From Bacillus sp. (in: firmicutes) (lineage in GTDB: Bacteria > Bacillota > Bacilli > Bacillales > Bacillaceae_J), in NCBI GenBank assembly GCA_012842745.1, contig DUSF01000054.1:62001-126000 (forward strand): a stretch of 64,000 nt of DNA, written 5' to 3'. Under the pieces are notes generated by a model, which saw nothing but the letters and a program-made list of their open reading frames with translations, was not told the DNA's origin and did no database searches. Within the stretch, counting starts at the first letter, position 1. Every line of letters begins with the position of its first letter. A program made the translations under genes and the position numbers. Shown one piece after another: positions 1-8,579 of this stretch.

Positions 1-937
1 GTCCTAATATGGTTAAATTAGGAATAGCCTCATTTTCTTCGAAAAGATGTGTTAATTTTTTAGGAGAAATATCTTGAGAAATATTTTCCTCTCCATCGTT
101 AATTCCATTGTTATCTGAATCAGCACTAAGAGGATTAAAGCCCATTTTTATTTCACTTCCATCAAGAAGACCATCGTTATCTGTATCAGGCATTAGTGGA
201 TTCGTTTTGTAGATATTAACCTCTTCATAATCAGTTAATCCATCATTATCAGTATCTGGATTAGTAGGATCAGTCCCAAGATTAATTTCCTGTGAATTAG
301 TTAATAAATCGCTATCGAAATCTTCTTCTCCGTCAAGTATTCCATTTTCATCAGTATCTTGTTTTGTAGGATCTGTATCCAGTGACAACACTTCAATACC
401 ATCGGATAATCCATCATTATCAGTATCTGGGTTATATGGATCTGTACCGAAATTTTTTTCAGCTTTATCAATAAGTAAATCACCATCACTATCACTATCT
501 GACATTGGATTTAAAACCTTTATAATATATTCTTCACTTTCTGAAACATGGCGTCGGTTTTCACTTGAAGGTTTTGGCCATAAGACTTTGACTTTAACTT
601 TATGATTTCCGGGTTGACTAATTTTAGCAGTGAAATTGAATTCAACTTGATCATTAGGTTTTAAATTTCCAAATGTATAATGATTTAGTTCGATGTTATC
701 AATTAATAATGTAGCTACTAACCCTTTATTGCCAGAGTAGGAAGGGACATTCTGATATGTAACATTGATGTCAAATTGTTGATCTATTAGAATACTTTTG
801 GGTAGGTCTACTGTAGTAATCGGGTTATTGATTGCTTCCTTTGAGTCCCCTTTTGCAGATGTTGAAAGTGGTTGGAATACTGTTGTAAAAAGTAATAAAA
901 TTATGAATAGTAGTTTACTTTTTTTAAAGTTTCTCAA
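1..937 (-). CDS. Secreted protein with thrombospondin type 3 calcium-binding repeats (partial)
   Basis: The C-terminus lies beyond the window edge; 312 codons are visible. Residues 1-29 form a signal peptide with a Lys-rich start, a Leu/Ile/Phe core and probable cleavage after STSA. Residues about 40-145 have the alternating pattern of a beta-sandwich (CARDB/Ig-like; inference). From about residue 148 there are six Asp-rich loops such as DTDNDGLSDGIE, DTDNDGLTDYEE and DSDNNGINDGEE. These are thrombospondin type 3 loops, a family that binds calcium and stiffens extracellular proteins. The start is TTG with GGGAGTGA six bases upstream; no ATG fits. The gene follows its upstream neighbour by 13 bases, so the two are probably one operon. 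The anchoring mode is not visible because the end is missing. Confidence 0.8.
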   Translation of the reverse strand, partial: MRNFKKSKLLFIILLLFTTVFQPLSTSAKGDSKEAINNPITTVDLPKSILIDQQFDINVTYQNVPSYSGNKGLVATLLIDNIELNHYTFGNLKPNDQVEFNFTAKISQPGNHKVKVKVLWPKPSSENRRHVSESEEYIIKVLNPMSDSDSDGDLLIDKAEKNFGTDPYNPDTDNDGLSDGIEVLSLDTDPTKQDTDENGILDGEEDFDSDLLTNSQEINLGTDPTNPDTDNDGLTDYEEVNIYKTNPLMPDTDNDGLLDGSEIKMGFNPLSADSDNNGINDGEENISQDISPKKLTHLFEENEAIPNLTILG

Positions 938-950
938 TTTAATCACTCCC

Positions 951-1478
951 TTAATCTAAAAACTTTTCTCTAAAGTTCTCAATAAAATATTTTATTTCTT
1001 GTGCTTTTAAATTATCGTTATCAGAGTCTGTGGAGTTTAATTGAGCATTATCCATTGAATTTAAGGTTAAATGGATTGTGTCTTTTGTTGTTGTAAAATT
1101 TTGTGATTGATTATTTATCTCACTATTTAGTTGAACTTTTTCTTTGGTTCCATCCGAATTATTTGATAAATCGCTAAAATCATTGGAAAGGTCATTCATG
1201 ATTTTCTTTTTCAGAGTTCGCCATTCTTTTAGTAATAAATCTTTTTCCGCAGTATTGTTTTCCTCATTAAGTGTTTCAACCTTAAGCCATACTTTGTCAC
1301 TTGTTTTCGAGAGCAAAAGTAATGCTTCGTTTACTGAATAAGTATCCAAGTCTGAGATGTTAGTTAACTCTTTGTTTGTCCCTGATGATTCATCAAAATT
1401 GAAATTTGCACTAACAATAGAGGTCAAAAATAAAATAAGTGCAAAAATCAATGAAGAGAAGAAAAATATGTTTTTCAT
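951..1478 (-). CDS. Hypothetical secreted protein with one EF-hand-like loop
   Basis: This 175-residue protein belongs to no family I recognise. Residues 1-24 are a signal peptide (MKNIFFFSS followed by a hydrophobic core, cleavage near VSA). The mature part is hydrophilic and rich in Asn, Ser, Asp, Lys and Glu, with a Lys-rich helical segment around residues 60-85. Near the C-terminus DSDNDNLKAQEI fits the DxDxDxLxxxE pattern of a calcium loop, like the loops in the downstream gene. I chose the ATG at 1478 because GGAGTGA lies just upstream; an ATG 42 bases further upstream has no ribosome site. It is probably co-transcribed with the thrombospondin-repeat protein and may be its partner (inference). 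Confidence 0.6.
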   Translation of the reverse strand: MKNIFFFSSLIFALILFLTSIVSANFNFDESSGTNKELTNISDLDTYSVNEALLLLSKTSDKVWLKVETLNEENNTAEKDLLLKEWRTLKKKIMNDLSNDFSDLSNNSDGTKEKVQLNSEINNQSQNFTTTKDTIHLTLNSMDNAQLNSTDSDNDNLKAQEIKYFIENFREKFLD

Positions 1479-1798
1479 CTTACTCACTCCTATAAATTTA
1501 TAAATAGCCCAATGTATCAATTAACAAATGTGCCCTCCTTCTAATTGTGAATTATTGGGATATATGTAAATTTTAGCGGTTTGTTACTTTAAAATAAATA
1601 AAAATGTAAAATTATTGAAAATATGCAACAAATTAAAAATATGTTATAAATAAATTTCTTCAAAAAAGTAAAATAAAAAGCGAGAAGTTAATAAAACACT
1701 TTGCTCTTTTTTTGTTATCTTTTTCATTAAATATAGGAATTCAACATAAATTTACAGAAAGGGTGTGTTAGCTTTATTAACTTAAAGGGGAGATAAGG
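1479..1798. other. Intergenic region between divergent genes
   Basis: This AT-rich stretch of 320 bases separates the leftward secreted-protein operon from spoVR. I see no further gene in it. A weak match to a sigma-E type promoter (TCATTAA at 1724-1730 and CATAAATT at 1745-1752) precedes spoVR, which would suit a sporulation gene, but the match is too loose to assert. Confidence 0.3.
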
Positions 1799-3220
1799 AT
1801 GGCAAGAAATGAGCATCAGGCATTACAATACGCCATTGATGAAATAACAGAAATTGCAAAAGGATTTGGGTTGGATTTTTATCCGATGCGCTATGAAATT
1901 TGCCCTGCTGAGATAATATATACTTTTGGTTCTTATGGTATGCCAACACGGTTTTCCCATTGGAGCTTCGGAAAGCAATTTCACAAAATGAAGCTGCATT
2001 ATGATTTAGGATTAAGTAAAATTTATGAGCTAGTCATTAACTCAGATCCATGCTATGCCTTTTTATTAAATACAAACAGTTTAATTCAAAATAAATTAAT
2101 CGTTGCCCATGTGTTAGCCCACTGTGATTTCTTTAAAAACAATGTCCGTTTTAGCAATACGAAGCGTGATATGGTTGAAAGTATGGCGGCCACAGCTGAC
2201 CGAATAAAAAAATATGAGCACGATTATGGGAAGCTTGAGGTTGAGAAATTTTTGGATGCTATATTGGCAATACAGGAGCATATTGACCCATCATTGTTAA
2301 GAGCAAAGCTCTCTTGGTCCATTGAAGATACATTTGTTGACGAAATAGAAGAGGAGCAGATGCCGCGAACTCCATATGACGATTTGTGGCGTTTAGAAGA
2401 ACGTAATAAAAAGGATGATAGCCCGAAAAAGAAAGGAAAAAGGTTCCCACCGCAGCCTGAAAAGGATCTTCTCTTATTTATTGAACAATACAGCCGTGAG
2501 CTTGAAGAGTGGCAGCGCGATATTTTAACAATGATGCGCGAGGAAATGCTTTATTTCTGGCCGCAATTAGAAACGAAAATCATGAACGAAGGCTGGGCTT
2601 CGTACTGGCATGCCCGGATCATTCGTGAGTTAGACCTAACATCAGATGAAGCGATTGAATTTGCGAAGTTAAACGCAGGTGTTGTCCAGCCATCGCGGAC
2701 ATCAATTAATCCATATTATTTAGGCCTGAAAATTTATGAGGATATTGAGGAACGATACAATAATCCAACGGAAGAAATGAAGGATTTAGGTGTTGTAGCG
2801 GGTTCAGGTAGGGAAAAAATATTTGAAGTGCGCGAAGTGGAATCCGATATTTCCTTCATTCGAAACTATTTAACAAAAGATTTAGTCAATCGTGAAGATA
2901 TGTATTTGTTCCAAAAGCAAGGCAAGGATTATAAAATCGTGGATAAAGAATGGGAGAATGTCCGCGACCAACTTGTCAATATGCGTGTCAATGGTGGCTT
3001 TCCATATATAACGGTCAACAATGGCGATTATATGAAAAACGGTGAGTTGTATTTAAAGCATTGGTATGAAGGTATTGAACTTGATTTGAAATATTTAGAA
3101 AAAGTGATGCCCTATATTTATCAGCTATGGGGCCGTCCTGTTCATATGGAAACAGTTGTAGAGAGTAAGGGTGCGTTATTTACGTATGATGGGAAAGCGA
3201 TGCATCGGAAGTATATATAA
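1799..3220 (+). CDS. spoVR: SpoVR family stage V sporulation protein
   Basis: The 473-residue protein is full length for SpoVR, which is needed for normal spore cortex formation in Bacillus and is made in the mother cell. Family hallmarks include the N-terminal region ending in SHWSFGK, the HCDFFKNN segment, [10 protein letters not shown] around residues 261-270 and a C-terminal domain ending [17 protein letters not shown]. An AAGGGGAGATAAGG ribosome site precedes the ATG. The last 211 codons and the terminator occur a second time downstream at 4098-4772. Residues near 333-336 read GVVAGSGRE here but GVVPGSGRE in the downstream copy. Confidence 0.93.
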   Translation: MARNEHQALQYAIDEITEIAKGFGLDFYPMRYEICPAEIIYTFGSYGMPTRFSHWSFGKQFHKMKLHYDLGLSKIYELVINSDPCYAFLLNTNSLIQNKLIVAHVLAHCDFFKNNVRFSNTKRDMVESMAATADRIKKYEHDYGKLEVEKFLDAILAIQEHIDPSLLRAKLSWSIEDTFVDEIEEEQMPRTPYDDLWRLEERNKKDDSPKKKGKRFPPQPEKDLLLFIEQYSRELEEWQRDILTMMREEMLYFWPQLETKIMNEGWASYWHARIIRELDLTSDEAIEFAKLNAGVVQPSRTSINPYYLGLKIYEDIEERYNNPTEEMKDLGVVAGSGREKIFEVREVESDISFIRNYLTKDLVNREDMYLFQKQGKDYKIVDKEWENVRDQLVNMRVNGGFPYITVNNGDYMKNGELYLKHWYEGIELDLKYLEKVMPYIYQLWGRPVHMETVVESKGALFTYDGKAMHRKYI

Positions 3221-3258
3221 AAGTATGGAGGGGCTGCTGAGGGATTGGCAGCTTTTTT
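2585..3258 (+). repeat. Direct repeat, copy 1: spoVR 3' part plus terminator
   Basis: About 670 bases running from the AACGAAGGCTGGG stretch of spoVR through its stop codon and terminator recur at 4098-4772. Most of the repeat is nearly identical. Differences cluster in one patch (2785-2865 here, 4298-4378 in the second copy) and are mainly synonymous. The two copies flank the toxin-antitoxin-like pair at 3423-3970. Confidence 0.9.
3233..3258 (+). terminator. Rho-independent terminator of spoVR
   Basis: GCTGC and GCAGC form a short stem around a 10-base loop, followed by six T residues. The same element follows the downstream spoVR fragment. Confidence 0.7.
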
Positions 3259-3422
3259 CTTATGCAGAAAATAATAAAATGTTAGATATTTTGTAAATAT
3301 ATTTTTGGGAGAAGACTATCTATTTCATATGACAAAATAAAATCCCTATAATATTCCTTGAAGGTAATGCTTGTGATATGATTGGTTTAAGTCATAATAA
3401 AATTATTAACGGTGGTGATTGT

Positions 3423-3689
3423 ATGGGGCAAATTCAGTCTTCAGATGAACTAATGGAGTACATTCAAAAAATGAATCGGGACAATTCCGTTTTACAATTT
3501 TCTATCCGCGGTAAAGGAAAATTTACACTCGTGTTACAAGAAGAAGATGAACAATCAATAAAAGCCGATGTTGAAGCTAACCATTCTCTTGAACAAATGA
3601 TAAATGAAAGTCGGATACAATATAAGGAAGGATTAGGGATGTCGACTTCAGAAGTTTTAAAATCACTTTCTGTGAAGGACTTCATGTAA
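3423..3689 (+). CDS. Putative antitoxin of a type II-like pair
   Basis: This 88-residue acidic protein has an N-terminal segment (SSDELMEYIQKMN), a beta-rich middle (VLQFSIRGKGKFTLVLQEED) and a C-terminal helix, STSEVLKSLSVKDF, that resembles the toxin-neutralising tails of small antitoxins. The ATG at 3423 has GGTGGTGAT upstream; an earlier in-frame ATG at 3378 lacks a ribosome site. Its TAA overlaps the ATG of the next gene by one base (TAATG), so the two are translationally coupled. Antitoxin identity is inferred from size, order and coupling with a RelE/ParE-like partner, not from a recognised family. Confidence 0.5.
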   Translation: MGQIQSSDELMEYIQKMNRDNSVLQFSIRGKGKFTLVLQEEDEQSIKADVEANHSLEQMINESRIQYKEGLGMSTSEVLKSLSVKDFM

Positions 3690-3970
3690 TGTGTGAACGA
3701 AATATTGTATGGCTACCTATTGTAATAGAGAAATTAAAGGGATATAGAAGTATAAGATTTACCCCAGAAGAAACTTTTGATTTTATTGCGCATTTTATCC
3801 TAGAAACGGAAGATTTATTAACAAATAAAGTAATTGGAAAAGCCTATACCGAGGAATTTGGAAAGTATAAAGGGATTTCAAGGATTGTCATAAAAAAATT
3901 TCGAGTTTATTTTGAACAAATTGAAAATGATATAGTAATTGTTGCAATTTTATTTCCAGGTGAAAAATAA
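3689..3970 (+). CDS. Putative RelE/ParE-like toxin
   Basis: The 93-residue protein keeps the usual order of a RelE/ParE fold: two N-terminal helices (roughly residues 23-48), then GKAYTEEFGKYKGISRIVI, then strands KKFRVYFEQIEND and IVIVAILFPGEK. The run of G.SRIV..KFRVYFE resembles the core strands and basic residues of this superfamily, whose members are ribosome-dependent mRNases or gyrase poisons. I cannot tell which applies. It starts one base inside the stop codon of the upstream small gene. No mobile-element genes accompany the pair, but both lie between direct repeats of the spoVR 3' end. Confidence 0.5.
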   Translation: MCERNIVWLPIVIEKLKGYRSIRFTPEETFDFIAHFILETEDLLTNKVIGKAYTEEFGKYKGISRIVIKKFRVYFEQIENDIVIVAILFPGEK

Positions 3971-4097
3971 ATTTATTGAGAACTTAATACATTTGTTTTA
4001 AACTGCACTCAATTGTACTTAATTTGATGTGTAGTTTTTTATTTTATATTTTGATTAAGTGAAAACAGAGTCATTTCAAATAGAAGATCCTTGATAA

Positions 4098-4733
4098 AAC
4101 GAAGGCTGGGCATCGTACTGGCATGCCCGGATCATTCGTGAGTTAGACCTAACATCAGATGAAGCGATTGAATTTGCGAAGTTAAACGCAGGTGTTGTCC
4201 AGCCATCGCGGACATCCATTAACCCATATTATTTAGGCCTGAAAATTTATGAGGATATTGAGGAACGATACAATAATCCAACGGAAGAAATGAAGGATGT
4301 AGGTGTTGTACCGGGATCAGGGCGAGAAAAAATTTTCGAAGTGCGCGAGGTCGAATCAGATATCTCCTTCATTCGAAACTATTTAACAAAAGATTTAGTC
4401 AATCGTGAAGATATGTATTTGTTCCAAAAACAAGGCAAGGATTATAAAATCGTGGACAAAGAATGGGAGAATGTCCGCGACCAACTTGTCAATATGCGTG
4501 TCAATGGTGGCTTTCCATATATAACGGTCAATAATGGCGATTATATGAAAAACGGGGAGTTGTATTTAAAACATTGGTATGAAGGGATTGAACTTGATTT
4601 GAAATATTTAGAAAAAGTGATGCCCTATATTTATCAGCTATGGGGCCGTCCTGTGCATATGGAAACGGTTGTAGAGAGTAAGGGTGCGTTATTTACGTAT
4701 GATGGGAAAGCGATGCATCGGAAGTATATATAG
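4098..4733 (+). pseudogene. spoVR: Duplicated 3' fragment of spoVR
   Basis: These 211 in-frame codons correspond to residue 263 onward of the complete SpoVR at 1799-3220. An in-frame TAA lies immediately upstream (4095-4097), so the fragment has no start of its own. An internal ATG (4290) opens a 147-residue frame without a convincing ribosome site. That 147-residue part differs from the full gene at only two residues (L to V, A to P), although many synonymous sites differ in one patch. The copy may therefore derive from a related strain rather than from a simple recent tandem duplication. It is followed by a copy of the same terminator. Confidence 0.85.
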
Positions 4734-4744
4734 AAAATTACGGG

Positions 4745-4772
4745 AGCTGCTGAGGGGATTGGCAGCTTTTTT
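4745..4772 (+). terminator. Terminator copy after the spoVR fragment
   Basis: AGCTGC and GCAGCT pair around a 11-base loop and are followed by a T run. This is the second copy of the spoVR terminator. Confidence 0.65.
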
Positions 4773-4856
4773 GGGGATAAGGTGAAGAGGTTTTGCGTTT
4801 CACACTTGATCCACATCGTCTTTCTAGTGCCCGGAATTTCAATTTTTGGGAGCTAA

Positions 4857-4937
4857 CGGTCACTACTCTGCCTAGCTAGTGACCGCAAACTTGTTTTAGT
4901 GGGTCAAACGGTCACTACTTCGCTTCACTAGTGACCG
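4857..4937. repeat. Two copies of a 9-bp inverted repeat with 11-base spacers
   Basis: CGGTCACTA at 4857-4865 is mirrored by TAGTGACCG at 4877-4885. The same pair recurs at 4909-4917 and 4929-4937. Both spacers are exactly 11 bases, and the copies start 52 bases apart. The bases before the left arms are also alike. This looks like a small dispersed intergenic repeat rather than a terminator, because no T run follows. Confidence 0.7.
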
Positions 4938-5005
4938 ATATATAACTTTTGTGTGGAATACGGGCTCTATACCGCTTCACGAGTAATAGGTTCCTTGCCA
5001 GCTCT

Positions 5006-5749
5006 CTACTTCCTCGGTATTTCACAACCATTCTCGTCACAGGCTGGGCCACCCATAGCACTTGCTTCATTTTCACGGCGGTTTTGACCAGTTACCATAT
5101 TGTCTTCCATTTCATACGGCCCATCTTGTTCCATAACTTGTTGTAAAGCCTGCACGAATACTTCCGTTGGCTGTGCACCTGTGAGGGCGTATTTCCTATT
5201 AATGAGGAAAAAAGGAACGCTCCGAATTTCAAGTGTAGCTGCTTCTTGTTCATCTGCGCGAACTTCCTCACTCATACTGTCATTTGCCAGCATGGCTGCA
5301 ACTTTATTACGATTCAATCCAACTTCCCCAGCTAAATCAATTAAAGTTGAGTGATCACCAATATGCTTGGATTCCGTAAAATAAGCACGCAGTATTCGTT
5401 CCGCCATTTCGTTCATCAACCCATAGGATTTTGCCAACATAGTAAGACGGTGTGCATTAAACGTATTAGTTAAAATTAGCGTGTCAAATTGATAGTCCAA
5501 CCCAACCTCTGTCGCCATTTGCTCTATATTGCGGCAGTTAGCTTTTGCTTGCTCAATCGAAATTCCATATTTTTCAGCTAGTTTTTCGTAAATATTTTTG
5601 CCAACATCGCGTTCCATTGTAGAATCTAACTCAAAACAACGATAAACTATTTTTACAGGCTGATCAATCTTCTGAAGTGCGTCCTCCAGACGCCTTTTTC
5701 CAATATAGCAAAATGGTCAAGCAAAATCAGTCCACATTTCGATTAACAT
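5006..5749 (-). CDS. FrnE-type DsbA-family oxidoreductase with an in-frame UGA at the CxxC motif
   Basis: Read through one UGA, this is a 247-residue thioredoxin-fold protein of the FrnE/DsbA family: MLIEMWTDFA-(UGA)-PFCYIGKRRLE. The UGA (5717-5719, codon 11) stands where family members have the nucleophilic cysteine of CPFC. The second cysteine, the cis-Pro loop RSVPFFLINRKY and the C-terminal pair GGPACDENGC typical of FrnE are intact. An AGAGGGGG ribosome site lies seven bases before the ATG at 5749. The only later start (ATG at 5617) has no ribosome site and would remove the active site. It is either a selenocysteine protein or a gene killed by a TGC/TGT to TGA change; the remaining 236 codons are undamaged. 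Confidence 0.75.
5679..5693 (-). other. SECIS-like hairpin downstream of the in-frame UGA
   Basis: In the mRNA, GCGUC and GACGC form a perfect 5-bp stem closing the loop UGGAG. The loop begins 28 nt after the UGA and has G at its second position. This fits the loose bacterial SECIS rules (loop roughly 16-37 nt after UGA, early G in the loop). The hairpin could also be chance within the codons for RRLEDA. Confidence 0.4.
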
Positions 5750-5839
5750 AAAAAAACCCCCTCTGTTTTTTAAATAGTATAATACTAAGAGTCTATCCAG
5801 TCTAATCGGCCGCTTATAAGGAAGATCTAACTTAATTCT

Positions 5840-6952
5840 TTACTTTATTCTCATCGTTGTTTCATTATCAAAAAAATGAGCTTTATTCATGTCAAAGCCT
5901 ACTTCCAACGTTTGACCGTGTTTAACATCTGTTCTAGAGTCTATTCTTGCTACTAAATTTTGTTCATTAACTGTAGCATAAATAATCGTTTCGGCTCCCA
6001 TTAATTCAACTACGTCCACGTTAACATGCAAGGTTGTGTCTGGTGATGATTGAATAAACACCGGCTCATCATGTATATCCTCGGGGCGGATTCCTAAAGT
6101 TAATTTTTTATTTTCATAGCCTTGATTACGTAACACCTTTAATCTTCCTTCAGGTATTTTTAATGAAAGATTACTGTCACTCATTACAAAACAATCTTCT
6201 TTCAACTCGCCATTATAAAAGTTCATTGCTGGAGACCCGATAAACCCACCTACAACTATATTTTCCGGGTTATCATAAATTTCCTTTGGAGCGCCAATTT
6301 GATGAATGACTCCATCTTTCATCACAACGATTCTAGTTGCCATTGTCATTGCTTCAGTTTGGTCATGGGTGACATAAATTGTCGTTGTGTTTAGGCGTTG
6401 ATGAAGCTTAATAATTTCTGAACGCATTTGAACGCGCAATTTTGCATCTAAATTTGATAATGGCTCGTCCATTAGGAAAACTTTCGCATCGCGTACGATT
6501 GCCCGACCTAAGGCAACACGCTGCCGTTGCCCACCTGATAATGCTTTCGGCTTTCGAGTTAAATACTGATCAAGCCCTAAAATTTGTGCTGCCTCCTTCA
6601 CACGTCTATCAATTTCCTGCTTGTCAAATTTCCGTAGCTTCAAAGCGAATGCCATATTATTATAGACATTCATATGAGGGTAAAGGGCATAGTTTTGGAA
6701 CACCATGGCAATATCCCGATCTTTTGGTGCAACATCATTGACACGATCATTATCTATGTAAAAATCCCCTTTTGAAATATCCTCAAGACCTGCGATCATC
6801 CTGAGTGTCGTCGATTTTCCACATCCAGATGGACCTACGAAAACAATAAACTCCCGATCTTTAATATATAGGTTAAAATCTGCGACGGCAGTTACATTAT
6901 TATCATATTTGGAGGAATGTGTGTGATGAGTTATTTTGAAAATATTGAGCAT
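5840..6952 (-). CDS. MsmX/UgpC-type sugar ABC transporter ATPase with rearranged 5' end
   Basis: From KYDNNVTAV onward this is a normal MsmX-like ATPase, the shared energiser of several oligosaccharide importers. It has Walker [10 protein letters not shown], signature LSGGQRQR, Walker B VFLMDEP, the THD switch histidine and a C-terminal regulatory domain ([10 protein letters not shown]). The first dozen or so family residues are missing. At about 6912 the coding sequence runs into the ribosome site of the divergent xylA, so the 15 residues before KYDNN are antisense xylA sequence. The ATG at 6952 has no good ribosome site. A deletion has evidently fused the two genes head to head, so expression is doubtful although the frame is open. 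Confidence 0.8.
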   Translation of the reverse strand: MLNIFKITHHTHSSKYDNNVTAVADFNLYIKDREFIVFVGPSGCGKSTTLRMIAGLEDISKGDFYIDNDRVNDVAPKDRDIAMVFQNYALYPHMNVYNNMAFALKLRKFDKQEIDRRVKEAAQILGLDQYLTRKPKALSGGQRQRVALGRAIVRDAKVFLMDEPLSNLDAKLRVQMRSEIIKLHQRLNTTTIYVTHDQTEAMTMATRIVVMKDGVIHQIGAPKEIYDNPENIVVGGFIGSPAMNFYNGELKEDCFVMSDSNLSLKIPEGRLKVLRNQGYENKKLTLGIRPEDIHDEPVFIQSSPDTTLHVNVDVVELMGAETIIYATVNEQNLVARIDSRTDVKHGQTLEVGFDMNKAHFFDNETTMRIK

Positions 6953-8133
6953 GTAAAATATGAAGGTTCGGATTCAAAAAATCCTTTTGCATTTAAATAT
7001 TATAATCCAGAAGAAAAAATTGGTGGAAAATCTATGGAAGAGCTTTGCCGTTTTGCAATTTCCTATTGGCATACGTTTACAGGTGAAGGCACGGACCCAT
7101 TTGGACAAGGCACCATGGTTAGAACATATGGAAAATATTCAGGCATGGATTTATCAAAAGCCCGGGTAGAAGCATCTTTTGAATTTTTTGAAAAAATGAA
7201 TGTCCCTTATTTTTGTTTCCATGATGCAGATATTGCTCCTGAAACAGATTCTCTAAAGGAAACTTTAAAAAATATCGATGAAATTATCGCGTTAATCAAG
7301 GAGCATTTAAAAACAAGCAAAACGAAGCTACTTTGGAATACAGCAAATATGTTTTCCCACCCACGTTGGTTGCACGGGGCAGCGACATCACCGAATTAAA
7401 TACAGACGTGAAACTTGAGATTGATAATTTGGCACGGTTTTTCCATATGGCCGTTGATTACGCAAAAGAAATTGGTTTTACAGGCCAGTTTCTAATTGAG
7501 CCAAAGCCGAAAGAACCGACAAAACACCAATATGATTTTGATGTGGCAACAGGTATTGCTTTCTTAAAAACATATGACCTTGATAAACATTTTAAATTTA
7601 ATATCGAAGCAAACCATGCGACATTAGCTGGACACACATTCGAGCATGAGCTGCGGGTTGCACGCATCAATGGCATGCTTGGGTCAGTCGATGCCAACCA
7701 AGGTGACCCACTGCTTGGGTGGGATACAGATGAATTTCCAACTGATTTATATTCAACGACGCTAGCGATGTATGAAATTTTAAAAAATAATGGTCTTGGC
7801 ACCGGGGGTTTAAATTTTGATGCCAAAGTAAGAAGAGGTTCCTTTGAGCCAGAATATTTATTCCACGCCCATATTGCAGGGATGGACAGTTTTGCCGTGG
7901 GGGCAAAGGTCGCTAGTAGATTAATTGAAGATAAAATTTTAGATGATTTTGTGGCAAAACGGTACAGTAGCTACACCGAAGGCATCGGGAAAGATATTTT
8001 CGAAGGAAAAGCAGATTTCCATACACTGGAGGACTACGCAATAAAGCTTGATAAAATTGAGAATAAATCAGGCAGACAGGAGAATTTAAAAGCTATTCTC
8101 AATCAATATTTAATAGATACCTATCGTGGGTAA
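6926..8133 (+). pseudogene. xylA: Xylose isomerase, disrupted by internal deletion and frameshift
   Basis: The first part (to about 7390) encodes the N-terminal TIM-barrel portion, including GTDPFG and [21 protein letters not shown]. The second part, in another frame, resumes at [13 protein letters not shown] and continues to the normal C-terminus, with [30 protein letters not shown] and [10 protein letters not shown]. Compared with Bacillus XylA, about 40 residues are gone at the joint, including the WGGREGYE motif with a metal ligand. The reading frame also changes there, so no active isomerase can be made. GGAGG at 6911-6915 precedes the ATG at 6926. Confidence 0.88.
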
Positions 8134-8145
8134 TTAAAGTACTGA

Positions 8146-8520
8146 TTGCAAACTGTAGGAGGAGCGCAATTACTATGGAATGAAGAAAAAGGTAGAATTC
8201 TTGAACTAATGACTTGCGATAATTTTACGTTTGGGCAGCCGCTAAGGGGGCAGGAAATTAAGATTCTAAACGAAGTTGAATATGTCTATCTTCGCGTTGA
8301 AGTAAAAACACATATTTATCAATATTTTTATTCGTTAGATGGCGCTGACTGGCATTTGCTGCCGATTACATTTGAATCATATAAGTTATCAGATGATTAT
8401 ATCCAAGGTGGAGGCTTTTTTACTGGAGCGTTTGTGGGGATGCAGTGTCAAGACACATTGGGCAGCCATTTACATGCTGATTTTGATTATTTTATTTATA
8501 AACCAAATGAAAGTAATTAA
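8146..8520 (+). pseudogene. C-terminal remnant of a GH43 beta-xylosidase
   Basis: These 124 residues match only the C-terminal concanavalin-like beta-sandwich of GH43 beta-xylosidases (XynB type): the LRGQE, YLRVEV, QYFYSLDG.DW and GGFFTGAFVGMQCQD segments. The whole catalytic five-bladed propeller is absent, and the frame starts at a TTG only 12 bases after the xylA stop. It is the third damaged gene of a former xyloside-degradation locus. Confidence 0.75.
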
Positions 8521-8530
8521 TTTCTTTTCC

Positions 8531-8557
8531 GGGAATCAAATATGGTTTTTGATTCCC
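8531..8557. terminator. Bidirectional terminator
   Basis: GGGAATCAAA pairs perfectly with TTTGATTCCC around a seven-base loop, with T runs on both strands. It separates the xylosidase remnant from the convergent cation transporter gene. Confidence 0.8.
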
Positions 8558-8579
8558 AGTTTTTGTTCAAACATTTTCT

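Noticed and set aside
1675-1715. A terminator hairpin in the gap before spoVR
   Set aside because: The possible arms (AGCGA and TTGCT) pair over only five bases with a wobble, too weak to support.
4290-4733. A separate 147-residue gene
   Set aside because: It is the in-frame tail of the duplicated spoVR fragment, without its own ribosome site.
5006-5617. A 203-residue oxidoreductase starting at ATG 5617
   Set aside because: It would lack the thioredoxin active site, and no ribosome site precedes that ATG; homology and a good ribosome site extend to ATG 5749 across one UGA.
7333-8133. A separate 266-residue gene
   Set aside because: It is the C-terminal part of the frameshifted xylA; its first dozen residues are out-of-frame xylA sequence.
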